Positions 36,252 to 51,163 of a stretch of 64,000 nt of DNA are shown here, in pieces. This stretch comes from Dromaius novaehollandiae. Taxonomy: Eukaryota; Chordata; Aves; Casuariiformes; Dromaiidae. The notes under the pieces were generated by a model, which was given only the letters and a program-made list of their open reading frames with translations, did not search any database and was not told where the DNA came from. Made by a program: the position numbers and the translations under genes. Every line of letters starts with the position of its first letter. Within the stretch, counting starts at the first letter, position 1. The DNA lies in the NCBI RefSeq assembly GCF_036370855.1, contig NC_088102.1, positions 17,155,001-17,219,000 on the forward strand. Direction: 5' to 3'.

Positions 36252-39200
36252 CTGTGTGTCTTGTTTAGTTTGTTTTCACTAAAATGCTTTCCTGTTTACA
36301 TGAGGCTAAATAAGAAAATTGACCTCAGGAGATAAATAATTTCTTCCAGTTTAGTGAACTGCATCAGCGTGTCAGTTATGAATGGCAGAGGCAGTGTGAG
36401 GAAAATGGCAGAAGCATCTTGCTAAGAGTGTGGGGGTTATCCTTTTCCTCTTCTACCTTTCTCAATTATTTCTACAGTTATTCTGAGCAAGACCTGCATT
36501 TTCTGTTAGCCTGTGAAAATTAAATGAAACCCCTTTGATTTCTTTATTTTGTAAAGAGTTAAAAAGAAAAAAAACAAAATTTTTTTCCCCTTTCCTCATT
36601 GTCTTAAAAGAATATTGAACCTATAGTCAACATCAGCCTCCTAGCTTTGCTTGTTTGGGAAATAAAGGAACATAGCAAACTAACTCTTACTGCAAGAAAA
36701 AGCTGTCTATTTGTATACTTTCAGGGATTATAAATATGATAATTCAGGCATGTATATTCAGGTATTCAAGTTCATGGGTTTATATGTTGAACGGATTAGT
36801 TGATTCATTTTGTGTATAATCAGAAAGACCTCAATTTAGTGGAATTTTCCCCTGGAGAAGTGTGACTAGAGTACTTCCTTTGGAATTTCTGTTGTGGGAT
36901 TTGAAAGGAAAGAGCTTGAGCTGTGACAGGCAACAAAACTCTGAAGGAGCAGGTGTAGGCTTTATGAAGGTAATGGGCACCATAGGGCCTGTGTTTTTAC
37001 CTTGAAGAGTTCATTGAAAGGGACTGGGAGAATGCCAAAAACATTTGAGCTCCCTGAGTCTTGGAAAGACACGTGATGAACTCCCAGGAGATGAGTAATT
37101 TTCTCTGTGTTTTTTTTTGCATGGCTAATTGCTCTGCTATATAGAAGTTGAGATGTGAAACCTGTTTTGATTAATACTGAGTTTTCTGGAAAATGGTCTT
37201 CACCAAACTACATGTTACCTAAACTGAATAGAAGGTGAGTTTTCAGTAACAGAATTCATGATTTAGTAAAACTGCTCACTGAAAGATTTTTTTTGTTTGT
37301 TTTCTTGTTTCTATCTCGGTGGATAAGGGTCTACAAGGAACTACTGAATGGTTTAAGGAGATATAGTGCCTGGCATAATGATGAAGCAGGTGCTGCCTTC
37401 TGCCAAGTGCTTTAGGTTGCATGGCAGTAATACTACTAATGCATACTTTGCCAACTATTAAGTGTTGTTAAAGCCTTCTATCAGTTCATCTTGTTACTGC
37501 TGTTGTCTGGCACTAGACCTTTCCTTTTGTTGCGTTCGGTTAGTTGGTCTTGAACTAGACAGCAGGAAATCATGCCTCTAGAACTTTGGGTTTATCCTAG
37601 GGTGTATTGTAGCACAGGTTAGCAACAGTTGCAATAGAGACAAGAAGTTAGTGTCTGGTTTTGAGTGACAGTCAAAAACCTCTTGAATCCAGAGGAAAAA
37701 GCAAACTGCAGTGTAGGTAATCTAGTGGCTTGTTGCTCTCAAAATGGATGACTCATCTGAGCCCCTCAGCTGGCTAATTCAACTCACTGAACTAGCAGAA
37801 AACTGGTCTAGCCAAAAATAATTTTAAAAAGTGCTGTTTTAGTAGCTGAACTATTTTTCTCCAAAAAAATCAGACAAATGTTGAAGCTGTTTAGAGAAGG
37901 GAAGGAAAAGTGAGGGGAGTAGGGCTCCTTCACCTAGCACCAGGTTTTTAGGGGATTGGATCAGCATCTCTTGAAATCTAATCCCAAAATGCTTCTTCCC
38001 AGCTGATTGTCTTGCTTGCTGTGTGAATATTGGTTTCTCTTCTCTGTCACTTAAAATATTTTTAAAAATTATTTTTCTCAACTTTGCACTTTCTCACTTT
38101 TTGTTAGGCTTTTGTTATGTGCAGGCTTAGTAAGCTTGGGTTTTCTTATATGAGAATCTGGGGTAAATCCTGGATATGGATCAAAATAAGAAAACTTGTA
38201 GCCTGTTATGAAAATGGAATGAAATACCTCATTAGACTTAACCACATTTGTTTAGTGAGTAATATTTTCAGGTTTCAACAGCTTTTAAACAAAGGTAATA
38301 ACCATTAGAAAGTGTAATAATCAGGATGGAACATACATGCTCTGGCTACATTTGATTAGTTTGGGAAATTCAGATCCAAAGCTATGGTCAAGTTAAAACC
38401 TCCCATTTTTATCTAGTAGGAGTTTATAGTCCTGACTCCATAATTAGGGAGCTGTGCAAGAAAATACTTAAAACTTTAAAGCATCATTTCCTGTTTTCCT
38501 CAGATCTAACAATTATGTATTCCAGGGTAGTAATATAAACAAATACAAATCAAAGTGTAATAGCCTAAATCTTGAATGTTTTCCTTTATCCAATTTTGCA
38601 TTCTTCTGAAACTGATCTATGTTTAGTAATGTGTGTGTAATTTGTGTTTTTAGACACAATATGGTTAGCCTAAAGTGTAGTGGTTAGGCTTCAGGGCAGG
38701 AAGGGCAAAGCACTGTCCTGAATTTAAAAAACAAATACACAAAATCCTAGTCTCTTTATCACCAGTGTGATGTAGAGACTTCTAATTCTTAATTTGAAAT
38801 CAAAGCTTTAGTCCACAACAGAAGTCTTTAGAATTTCCCACATAATTCTTTAAAAAGTAACAAGTTGAACTAACCAGGACAGACAAGTCACCTTTGTAAA
38901 CCAGGAATATTTCCTGGTTCCCTGCCACCCCAACTTGAATAAAGTTCTGTTTCTTCCCACCCCATTAACTTCCCTTCAGAGTAAAACTGGGGGAAAAATT
39001 AGGCTATGCAAATTTGCAAGACCTTAGTTTCTCTGATGGGCCAAATTAATCTTCATGGTGAAATTTCAGTGCAATTAAAAAAAATGAATAGAGCTAGTAC
39101 AGTTAAAATACGTTAAAACTTTGAGCAAGACTATCCAAAAAAATATAAACTATGTGACTTTCAATGTTAGAAGTTTAGCACTTACAATCTGGGCTGAACC

Positions 39201-40200
39201 TTTGTATCCCATTGGATTTACATTCATCAGTTTGAATTTACAGGCATTTCTGCTTAGAATGTCATTTGACTGTATGTATAACAGTTTCATATTAAATTAT
39301 TGTGGCCAATACTTAATGCAAGACTATTAACAATTTTGTTATGGTACTGTTTATAGGGTCTTATTAAAAAGACAAAAGCAGAAAGTTTTATATAAAATAT
39401 TCCTGTTCTTTCAAACTTTGCATTCTAACTAGGAGAGATAAGATAATGGAGATACTACTCAAACAATAAATCCTTTTTCCTCTTAGGCTTCTGAAGCATA
39501 TAGCCTGTGTCACAGGCTGTAATTTGACAAGCATTTTACCTGGCATTTCAGCCTAGAAAGATAATACCTGCATGTACCCAGGCTAGTGGTATTTGCTGTC
39601 GAGCCTTATTGGTGCAAGCATTTCTGAGATTGTACGGTGAAACAGATTAGGGAAACTGATTAATATAAGAAATAACTTTTCTTTTTGTGTGATTTCTTTT
39701 ATTACTATTTTTCTTACTGTTATGGTCAATATCCAAGTCTGGTCACAAGTTACATAGAAACACTTGTGCCAGTGTGCGACAGCGGGTGAGAAGCAGCATG
39801 TGGGATGAAGAGTGAATAAGAGAGTGCTGCTCTTGTGCGTATGGCAGTGCCAGCTTAAATGCATGTTAAGCTATGATCTGGGAGACTATCAGACAGGAGG
39901 ATAATATATTCTTTTTCTTACTGCTGTGTAAAAAATGGAAGAAAAGTAATGAAATACAAAGCGGCTTTCTTGTGTTTTGTCTGTATTGTGGAATATCATA
40001 TATTTTCTGTGAATATTTTAGAAAGCTTTATCTATACAACCAGAAATGTTTTTTTAGCGCTAAGACGAACAGCCACTCTGGTGAAATTAAGATAAGGTAA
40101 ACCTCTGGGTATGCTCTGTGCTTAATCCTACTTGCAAAAGAGTAGTAAGGCCACTCTTCTGAGAGACAGCTTGAACATAAGGGCTTAGTGCACTTCTGCG

Positions 40201-40202
<2 letters not shown>

Positions 40203-40231
<29 letters not shown>
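40203..40231 (+). repeat. Poly(T) tract, 29 bases
   Basis: An uninterrupted T run. No retroposed body or target duplication is recognised beside it. Confidence 0.9.
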
Positions 40232-40234
<3 letters not shown>

Positions 40235-42025
40235 GAACTCCATTCTTGATTAGTCTCAGTTTTTCTAAGCTCTGGTCTACGCAGCAAAGTCAAAATTTTT
40301 CAGAACTATATACCTTTATTATTTCATTATGAACTGTTTTTATATTGGAAGGTGCTAGAGGCCTAGGCTTGGTTTGGTCAGTTTTAGGATATGTTTAAAA
40401 GATGTTGAAGTAAATTGTAAATTATGAAAATGGCTCTCCTTTGTATATATTATAATTAAGAGAAAACACTTCTACCTTTTGAAACATTCTGAAGTTTTTA
40501 CATATCAGAATTATATCCTGTATTCAGTAAGTATCTGTCCAGTCTTTAAAATGGGGAAAACTAAAGTTTGCATTTTTCTAAATGATAGTGCATTTATTTT
40601 TGTCATGCAGAAAAGGTGTTGTAACTCATCTGTTAACTAAAGAGAGGTTGAATTTTTTCTAAAGCTGGGCTATTTGTTCAAAGCTGGGAAAGCAGTTGTG
40701 AGGAAGAAATGGAAAGTCTTTCTAATCTCCACCGAAAGTTAGGCATATAATCTGTTTAAATCCTTCTGAAAGTCATACCAGCCTATAATCTGTATCTTTA
40801 GGCATCTTTTTGCTTCTGCTTATGCACAATCGATTAAGTCATATTATTAACTATAGCTGATCAAATCAAATGATCACTTAATGATACTGAAAGTCAAGTA
40901 TATTTAAATATTTATTCAGCATAATGTAAGGTTCTGTTTAATAGTATAGCTTGCAAAAAAATCATATTTAACGGAGTTCTAAATTCTTCCCAAATACACC
41001 TTAATATACACAATGAGCAGGAAAAAGAATCTTTTCTACATAGTGGAGTATACCAACTAACAACCTAAGCAATGTAATTATGTGAATATCTGTAATACCC
41101 CTCCTGATTTATCAGAGGCTAATGTTCAGTATGAAGCTATACTTAGTTGCAAACCAGCTGTCAATATCAACATAATTGATATCAATAAAGAAGTTTTTTT
41201 TCTAAAGAAAACTTCAAAAACATAATATGTTTATAATTGATAACTTAATCATTATTTGTATCAGGAAATCTTAGTTTAAATTAGGGGATGTTAATGCCTT
41301 TGCTTTACCTATTGCTATTGGGGTAGTATGGTGGAGTAGTTTAATTTGCTCTACAATGCTATTCCCCTGCTTTTTAAACTAAATTCTTTGATGTCTTAAG
41401 ATTCTTTTTAATAAGTAGTTTTTTTTGAAGCAGGAATGTCTCTACTTTTCCCAGAATTTGTTTGTATTTGTGGTGTTCTGCTTTGTTTCTAGAAACCTGT
41501 TTCTCTGCTTTTATTCCTTCATATCTAGATTGAGCTTTCATTGTTCTTTGTCATTTAAATGCTGGCAGTATTTCTTCTGATACTGCTTCAAAGTTTATGT
41601 ATTCATTATAGCTGCTGTGCCCTCCATCATCTTCTGTGTTGTCTCATGGATCTCTTTAGAGAGTCCAGATTTGACTGTCCTCTGGAGAGCTACATATTCA
41701 GTCAGTCTGACCTACTGGAATTGGGCAGCAGCAGGGCATCATTAGGATAAACGAAGGCAAGGAAGTACTCACTGCTAAGTGAAAATAATGTAGTATTGCA
41801 GTGCTGCCCAAGGGTCAGATAACAAACTGTCAGGCAGTGTTTCCACAATGTGCGAGCCCTAGAATGAGTCATAAAATGTAGAGCACTGTATTTTCTCAAA
41901 TTAACCCAGATCTGAAGAAATGTGTTGGTAACTTTCTGCAAAAGGTCATGTGTGAATCTGTATTTTCTTTTCCCAGTTTGAAAATGGTGGCAATGCATTC
42001 TGCTGCTTATCTGGTGGTGTGTGTT

Positions 42026-42050
42026 CCCCCCCCCCCCCCCCCCCCCCCCC
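42026..42050 (+). repeat. Poly(C) tract, 25 bases
   Basis: An uninterrupted C run in otherwise AT-rich intron. Its length may be inexact in the assembly. The opposite strand is a G run. Confidence 0.9.
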
Positions 42051-45000
42051 GGCTTCCCTTTTTCATCACCAGGATTTCTGCAGTGAAAGTAATTGCTAAC
42101 CTATCACTTCATTTTACGGGCCCTAATATATCCAAAATAGAAGCTTAGGACAACAGTAGAAAGGGAAGATAGTCCAGGTGCTGCTGATGCAGTTGTCAAG
42201 CTGTCAGACCTCACAAAATTAGGCTTTTTTTTCTTCCTTCCCCAAAAGCCCAGAATGGGAGAAATCACAAAAACATTTCAAGATATTTTGCTGTTGGCTG
42301 CCAGCTGTTGGCTATCTAATGTTGCTGAAATCAAGCAACCTGGGAAACTTCTGCTATTAAGCCTCTGGCAATTAGATGATATTAGGCAGGATGACAGGAA
42401 GATTGACAACTTTCATGCAAGTTACAACTCTATGTGATAAGAGCAGGACAGAACTTTGTTTCCTTCACTTCGTTGTCTCTGTTTTTTCAAAACTACCATT
42501 ATTTGGTAGCCAGTGCTGTGGAGCCTGGTAATATGAAACCTAGAATAATATGGTTAGAAAAGAAGCTCTACTGAAACTAGTGTCTTTATCTTCCACCCTG
42601 TAAATACAGTTACACTTCTCAACTGACTGAATTACAAGACTGTACTTCAGCATTGCAGAAGAGAGGAACTCATTGCAACTATCTTTCCCATGTGCCAATT
42701 ATCCAAGCTAGTTCTGGAAATGAAAGTATTACAGGAATATATTAATTCTGAGTTGTACTCTGCTGTTAATTTGCAGGTACAGTACTGCTTTAATTTGGTT
42801 ATATAGCTTCCAGAACCCAAGCTAGTATCGGAAACCCTCAATTATACCATATAGAGGGACCATTTAACACTCAGAATATTATTTCTCAGCTATGAATAGC
42901 CAAAGATGCAAAGCAACTGCTAAGAATATTGAAAAAGTGGAATTGTTTAGCAAAATTCCATTATCTTTCCTTCTAACCTGCCTCTATTCATTGTGATGCA
43001 GTATTCAGTAAAACACAATATCCCTGATGTCTGGAACCACCCTGTCATTTGCATAGCTGTTTTTTGTCATTTGCATATGTTTTTTCTCATATGCAGGAAT
43101 AGCCTTCAGTCCAATTCTGAAAAGTGAAGGGTAAAAATGTGCTTATATTCCCCATTTTTCAAATGGAATGTAAGTAGTAACAAGACACTAACAGTTTGAT
43201 TTGAGTTTTTGCAACTTCTGTCATTAAACACGGAGCAGCAGCTTGGATGCTTCTTTGTTCAGCCACACAGTATGAGTATACCATGTAATGTGCCAAGCTA
43301 GTTTGAAAAACTGGGCTAATATGCTGCAGTGGACTGCACTGTGGAGTCAGAATGATTCTTAACTGCAGTGTAGACTTGTACTAGCCAAAAATACTTACTG
43401 ATACATATTCTGCCAGAGAGATCCTTCAACGAGGCCTGTTATTTAATACAAAAACCAAAAAATGTTCACTTTGCATTAATTCTGCTCCTGTGGAAGATTT
43501 ACAGATGATTGACTCCATGTGGAGTGTGTTTTTTTTTTTTTCCCCTCCGCCTTCTGATGAGGGGGTTGGTGCTGAAAGTGTTATTGCTGATTAGTTGTAA
43601 AGTTTTAGGAGTTTGGCACTAAAATCATTATTAGAGTTTGAGGATCTTTATTGAATGGGATGCTACAGTTCTTCTAATGTAGTGTTTCTGTTTGGCCTTG
43701 TGTAGTTGATCAGAATGTGAAAAGAGTTTAAAGCGGCAGGGAGGAGGGGGAAGCTTAAATAGGGGGGGAAGTCATTCCAGCTGCATTTTGTAGATCTTAA
43801 ATTTTTCTATTTTTTTTAAGTCAGTCATTGGTGTAGGAGCATAAATATTGACTTAAGACGACCGTTTGAGGCACCTATTAAAAACATAGGTGTTTTTCTT
43901 CAATAAAAAGGGAATTTGCACAAGTATAAGATGTTCGGGCTTTCCTAAGTTCTGCTAAACTTGCTAAATTAATTTACTGTGTGTGTTTTTGGGGTTTTTT
44001 TTTGTTTGTTTGTTTTTTGCTTTTAATTGCAATCCTCTTATGGTGATTGATCAGAGTGAATTACTCAGCAGATGGGGAAGATCAGGACACTTAAAGAAAT
44101 CGGATGAGTACTTCAGCTTTCCCCCTCACCAGCTGTTCCCCAAATAAATTCTTTAAAATATCTGAAAATCCGTTTTGGGATCAAGTCAGTCATCTTGTGA
44201 AGTCAACAGTAATTACAAATAACCTGCGATATGAAAATATTACAGAAAACTTCTAGCTTTATAGTGTTGAAATGTAATGCTAAAGGTTTCTGACTAGCTT
44301 TGAGCCCCTGGTAGCGTGCAAATACGTTTGTTTTATTGGACAGTATTGGAATGTGAATATTGATGCATTAAAATAGTCAAAAATAATTAATTCATTGTAA
44401 CTTGATGAAAATGTTTGACTCTCAAAAAAAAAAAAGATTTGGCAAAATAACTAAAGATGCAGAAAAAGGTATTTGTTGGGACTTCCTGTGCTTGCTTAGA
44501 GTCTTTCCTCCTAATGATTTATGACCATACCTATCTTTTTACTTTTTAATATTTGCAGGAGAGATACGAGAAATAAATATCAGACTTAAAGGCTGTCTTT
44601 TTATACAAGTCTAGTATTTTCAGTTTATGCTTAATTGTAAAGAATGTAAAGGAGTGCTTGAGTTTTACTCTAAATATGTATCTCTATAGGGAGGGAAATA
44701 ACTGTCTGTAAAATGCTGTAACTTTTTTGATGTTCATTTTATTCCACTGAGTATGTATGATCTAAGTAGCTGTTCCTAGGCTAAGGCGTAACGTTCTAGT
44801 AGGATGTACAAGCCTGTGCCTTCAAAAAGACTGTTGTTGTTTCTAGTTTGACTGAAATAGAAAGTATTAATAACTACCATAAGTATTACTATTATTTTAA
44901 TAAATAGATTCCAGATGTTTTGAATTTTCTATGTAAAGTGCTTCATGGTATACCAAGTTTTTAGTGTTAGTTTCATTAATGTTGCAGAATTTGCACTGCA

Positions 45001-45685
45001 CATCTCTGTTGATTGAATTACTGTCACAGGTGATTTTTGCTAACCTAGTTGACTCTCAGCTCTTAAAACAAGAAATGGCTCAACATAAAAGTTTTAACTT
45101 TTTTAATGGCGCGCACACACAGTAAGTTGGTTGATCAGCCAGGTATATGGGCAAAGATACTAAGAGAATTTCATTTTCTAAAATCCTTTTTCATTTTGGA
45201 ATGAATGTTATCATTTGCAGACAGGCATGTGTATTCTTCTCTTGCAGTCATAACATGGGAAATTCTGTTCTTCGTATTTGTGTGCGAGTTCTTGAAACAC
45301 TCTTGTATTCCACATAGCGTTCTCATCCACACCTTTAGATACTCTTGCATAGCCTGAAGAAAGTGGATGGGCATATAGAAATCTCTTACTGATGATTCTT
45401 TAATTTTACTGAAGAACAAAACTCAATGCATGATGTTTGATTTTTCTTTCATTATGTATCTGGGGATTGGATTCCCTGGCATCTGATAGGCTTTGAATTT
45501 CTGAATTTGGGAGCAATAATAGGGTCGCTTTGTTAGGCTACATATCTTTATGCACTTAATATTGACTCATCCTAGCTTTACATGAAAGAAAAATCCAGTA
45601 GTGTGCCTACAAGTTGTTGGCAGGGGAAGCACATGTGCTGACTGATAGTGTAATTGGTGAGAAGCCTTGGGTTTTTTGTTTGTTT

Positions 45686-45700
45686 GGGGGGGGGGGGGGG
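45686..45700 (+). repeat. Poly(G) tract, 15 bases
   Basis: A G run after a T-rich stretch with gtttgttt words. It is a similar layout to the T-to-G junction at 36222. Confidence 0.9.
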
Positions 45701-48700
45701 TGACTTAGGTGCCTGAAAGGCTCGAACGTAACCTTTAAACTAAATCGTTACAAGTAACTAATTTGATTCCAAAGTAAGGAACAAGTGATAACAGACCATA
45801 TTATCTATGAATATCAATCACTTTTTGTGATACTGATATAGTAATAAGTATATTAGAATATATAAATTTAACCCTGATTTTCTTTTTCTGTATGTGGTTT
45901 GGGGAAGGATAAACTGTGCTCATGATAAGCAGCAACATGACAAAAGTGAACTAAGTATTGCATGGAATGCAAATGTAAACATTCTCATTACTGCTAAACC
46001 TATTAAATGTGCTTGAGTGCTCTTATAGCTCAGACTCTTTTTATATTAAGAGCTGTGTCCTGAGTGTGTGGATTTTTTTATTTATTTGTTTGTTTTGCTG
46101 ACTTTCATGGGAGAAGGCTTGATCTCTAGGATGCTAAGAAGGTTTTGTTTTGGAATTAACCTGAGGCAGTAAGGAGTTTGTAACGTGGTTTCTGACTAGC
46201 TTTATGGTTTATATCATAAAAAACAACAAAAAAACCCCCCAACAAAATCAAAATCTAAGGTTGCTGGCATAATACATTAAAGAGAAGGACGGCTCGTGTT
46301 TTATAACGCTTTTTTCCCCCCTCCTTGCCCTGCCCCCTTTCTTCTTGACATCAGTTACTGGCTGTTACTAGAGACAGGATGCTAGCCAAGAAGGACCTTT
46401 TCTCCAAATCACAATGGTAGTTTTTACCTTGCATCTTCTGGTCATAGAGGACTTTGATTCATGCTGGGATTCTTTCGTATTTGCATGAAGATAAGTCACT
46501 TCATCATAGAGCTATTTTGAGCTTGAGAGACTAGTTGCATAGATCTCCTTGAAAGATGCAACTTCATTTTGCAAGTTGTTAACAATTTATGAATAATGGT
46601 TTAATTAAATATTAATATGGCTATTGAGATGGAGGGAATAATGGTTTAACTTCAAGCTGTAGAGGATGTAGACCAAACAACAGCATGGATAATTTGTTTC
46701 AGTGTCCTGTTGCTTGTGGTATGTCAGTAGGTCTTTTATTTCTAAAATTTCAGTTATCCTTTTTCCTGACGATCTTTTTTTAGTTAATTTTGACAGTTAG
46801 ATATTGCATAAACATGACTATTTTTAAATACTGACTTAAACTACGCTAAGAAAATAATAACAGAAACTCTTTTCTAGCTGGCTTGATATGGTTGGCTACT
46901 TGTTTTTTGTATTAGTAAATGTGTAAGTTTCAAATAGCCAAGATACTTGAAGATTTTGGCTGAGGCTTGCAGAAATGACTACTGGTCCTTGAATGTGACA
47001 TTTCTTGGATGCTTCTTTTGACATCTTTATAGGATCCAATTTTTTTTGTGTTTGTGTTACTGCTTTTTACTTTGAGTATATGATGTGTTTGCAGTGTGTC
47101 CAGTTAGACACTCCAAATGACTTGACCACAAAATTATTTTCAAACCTTTATATTCTGTCTTTAGGTAAAGTGTCTGCTATATTATTGAGCTCTTAATACT
47201 AAATATTTTTAAATATTTCAATTAGTATTGTTAAATTAGACTTCTAGAATGACTTCTGTTGTTAGCAATGTAAGTGTGTTTTGGCGGGGGGAGGGGAGTC
47301 AGCTTGCTTCCCCTCTCCCTGCTTGCTTTCTTTTAACAAAGTCCTCAATCACTGTACAGTAAAACAGACTTTTTTTTAAATGTGGTAAAATTGGACTGGA
47401 ATCTGATAAGACTTGTTAAAGTTGCTAAACACTGGAGAGGTTGGTTATGTTGTTTGCTGTGGTAAGCCTTAACTGTGTCCATTGTTTGGCAAGGATCATT
47501 GGCAAGCTGCACATGCCTTCGGCCTGCGTGCAGGAAGGACTGGCTGTCTACTGCAACAGGCTTTTGTCTAAGTGGGTGCACCAACACCATTTAGATGCTA
47601 ATGTGATATGAGCTTGCTATTTTGTACTAGAACTTGACTGCATCTCTGGAATGTGGCCTGTCTGGTTATATGTTAGCTTCGGCATTAAAAGGGTCTACTG
47701 TAATTCATGTCCGCCAATCCATTAAAGCTCAGATCTTTCTATTTTACAGCTTTGACATGCCAAAGGAAATTGTTGGGGTTGGTGGAGAATTACATACTGT
47801 TTTGGTTCTTCCAAATCTTACCTACTGATTTGGTTGCTTTTTGTTTGCCATCTGCGATTATGGAATAAAGTAAATTTGATATATTAAACAATGTGTATCA
47901 TTAGCTTTACTGACAAGGAATTGAGGCTTTCTTTTTTTCCTGTTCTTGTTTGTTATGTGGTAGGCTAACTAAATGCGCTATTTAAATTGTCCCTTTTATG
48001 CTTTCCTTGTAAGGTGAGGTATATTTCTGTATTTTTGCAGCAGATGTGACCATTTTCTGTTAGGCTATATTCTGATTCAAGAGATGATTTTTTTTTTTTG
48101 GTTCCTGTTTTAGAGATGGTGAATAAATGAATAACCTAGGCATAACAGGAATATGTCATGTTAAAATTAAATGCTACTCCCTTTATGTAACTAGTGATTT
48201 GCTGTATGTTGTGCAGAAAAAGTATTCTGGATAAAAGGATACAAACACGGATTTAAAAAGCAGTCCTGATGACAAAATTTATCTAGTTCTGTTTGATACA
48301 TGAACACAGTAATCATTGGATTTTTGTATACTGCACTCCCTACTTACTTTCTTGTAAAGTGAAACAATTGTGTTTATTTTGCTGCCTCAAAACACATTCT
48401 TTAAGCTTTTCAAAAGTGTTGAATCTTAAGTTTCTTTAAGATTTCATCACTGTTTTAGGTGAAACATGCATGGGGGAGCACAGGAGAAGAAAAGGGTAAA
48501 GTGAACAGGACTCAGCTAGCAATTACTTTAACAGATAAAATAGAAAATATGCAAATATCTCCTGAGCACTTAAGGCTGATCTTTCAGACATTCACTGTCT
48601 GTATCGCTAGCCAAAAAAGGATATATGATAATTAGATTTTGAAGGACCATGTGCTGTTGCTACAGAGCTAAATATTAAAATGCAAGAAAGCAGACTACCA

Positions 48701-48764
48701 CATGGCACAATTGGTTTTTATGGCCGTTCATGTTAAAATGCTCTCTTTTTATATTGCCTTTTAG

Positions 48765-48830
48765 GTTACCTAGGGTGAAACAAAATTACAGGATTGGAAA
48801 CTCTGGAAAAGCTCAGCATCAGCATTTGAG
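48765..48830 (+). other. Candidate exon A in DICER1 intron 1
   Basis: 66 bases between a pyrimidine-rich acceptor (atattgccttttag) and a fair donor (tttgag|gtaaaa). It does not continue the open frame of the next candidate exon, so if real it is non-coding or belongs to a leader. Confidence 0.2.
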
Positions 48831-49731
48831 GTAAAAATGAACATACTGAAGTAATCTTGAGAGTGTCCTTCTTGTTAACTGTATGGAACTGATTGGAGTA
48901 GAAATTTTCATCAAGATTCATTTTTGCATTTAACTTTTCAGTATTGATTTAAAAAAATTGACTTCAGAATCTCTAGATCTGGGAAAGCTCGTACTTAGGT
49001 GAATATATCATATAAATTTTGTTCTTTAGACTTTTGAGAAGATACTGTAGATCTGCTTAGATACTTTTGTTTCAAGTTTTGTAGAGTTGCTAATATGTTT
49101 GTATGAAATCCTGTGAGTGTCATGAATGACTCTTTCCTAACTTTACTAGTGTAGCTAAACATGTATTTTTATGCAAATCACCATCTTATTAACTGCACAA
49201 TATTTTTACTTTTAAAATATATATCTATTAATGTACTTAAGAAGAAATGTTTATTGTTTGTCATGAATTGACTCTAAAATATTTAAATTTGAAGCCACAA
49301 TAAAGAGATGAATTCAACTTTTTTAATGTTTGTTTAAATCTTAAGTGAAACAAAAACATTTGTGTGCATGGAAAAACATTGCAATTGTACAGAATATAGT
49401 AAATCTATATAGACAGTAGAACTATTGTTCAGGTTTTAGGGAAGTATCTTTTCCTTGCATATTTAAACTACCAAATACCAGCCCTTTAAAACATTCTTTT
49501 AATTTTTATTTCTACTAATGAACTAAAATAATTCTCATTCAGGATAGACCTGAAAAGTTCACTTTCCAAAGTGAGACCAAAACTGCAATTTGAGACAGCT
49601 GAAATGTTTATAAGCAATTGAATTTCCACAAATAACCCTGATACTGTAGTTCTCTTTACCAGTTCATTTTTATTGTTCATATTGGTGGTGTTGATGTGTG
49701 TGTTTTTTTGTTTTTATTTTTTTTTTTTAAG

Positions 49732-49832
49732 AGCCGAAGCTTGCAAATTATGTGATTAATCTACAAGCTGATATCATGATGTCAAAATGCAGTTCAGGAA
49801 GCATAAACACAGAAGTTGCAGAAATTAAAACA
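49732..49832 (+). other. Candidate exon B in DICER1 intron 1
   Basis: 101 bases between a very strong pyrimidine-rich acceptor (T-rich tract ending aag at 49731) and a near-consensus donor (aaaaca|gtaagt). One frame is open throughout and contains two adjacent ATGs (49776 and 49779). Joined to candidate exon C the frame stays open to a TAG, for 47 codons from the first ATG. I recognise no family. It could equally be an alternative DICER1 leader exon. Confidence 0.35.
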
Positions 49833-51163
49833 GTAAGTCCTTGCTTTGTAGTATGGCAGAAATAAGGTTTTGTTTGTTTGTTTTGTTTTTTTTTTGTATC
49901 ACTTTACTGTAGTCTCCTATCTTATATTTAAAGCATCTTTAGGTCTACGTTTGGGAGCCTAAGGTAAAATGACTTGTGTGAGGTTTGAGACACCTACCTC
50001 AATTTAGTTGGAAAGAATAATGAAAATAGCTGCTTTGTTTTATCAGTAGATGATTAGATAAAGCAATTGCAGACATGATAAAAGTAATAAAGGTTGTTAG
50101 TCATGAAATGCATGCTTTGGTATTTCTTAGGAAACTGGATATGGGTAGAAATGCATTTTTTAATTTAAATTGAAAGGTTGTCTTGTGTTTAAACACTTTT
50201 TGTATTTTTGATACAAAGGTGGTTGTGTTGGTTAAATTATATCAGAAAAGAAATTTGTTTTTTAGGAGAAAAATATGGAAAGAGAGGAGATGTGAAGGTT
50301 TAGAATTAGAATTCAGCTGGTATGTTCCAGATAAAAGGAGGTATAGGCAAGTAAATAGCACAAATATGGGAGAATATGCAGTTGTAACTAAGGTTGGGGG
50401 AAGGAGGGTTGTTAGTTAAGGTATTACTTTTAATAGTGTCATTCAGTTTGAATTATTCATCAAAAAAAACAGGAGAAGAGCATATCCTGCTGAAGCTTTG
50501 TAGAAGAAAAAACTGTGTATTTTGATATTGTAGTGAGGCATATATTTAGTTTTACTGCACCTCAAGTGGCTGTCACCTTGGATCTTTGATGCCATACACG
50601 TCACGTTTTATCTTTGTTCTCCGTGTTAGAGGGGGTAATAAAGGAGGAATCAACACAGCACCGGTTATGCACCCTTGATTAATCAACTACATATTTAGAC
50701 TTGTTGTAGAGACTGTTATACACAAGCTTTTAAAAAATGAAATGCAGTTTGTTCCAGAATCTGACTGTGTGTTGCTGTTCACTAAAGTAGAAACACTGCC
50801 TTTCTAAGCTTACTTTGCCTTATGTACTGGGGCCAGTATATAGATGTGTTAGAAGACTAATACATTTGTTTTCTCATTTTATTTCTGTACTGGCAAATGC
50901 CCTACTGCTTGCTATGTTATGCTAATGTATAGTGTTGTAGCTGTATTGCTTTAGGGACTGGTGAAACATTGGCAGCATAGTTTTGTTCGTGTGCGCTGTC
51001 TGTCCGTTGATAGAGCTAGATGTTACAATAGAAAGTGTTTATTAGGCTTTCTTCAAATCTGGGTCTCTGCATACTACTGACTGAACACTGGGTGAAAGAC
51101 TTAAGGAGTTCTTCATTTTCTGAGTCTGTGTCATGTTGAATCCTACGTCTTTCTTATTTTCAG

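Noticed and set aside
40203..40320. Poly(T) as the tail of a minus-strand processed pseudogene
   Set aside because: No AATAAA complement next to the tract, no coding relic and no target-site duplication.
47634..47869. A 64-codon open stretch followed by AATAAA at 47864
   Set aside because: It has no convincing acceptor in frame and no family match. The AATAAA could be chance in AT-rich sequence. Less supported than the 49.7-51.3 kb set.
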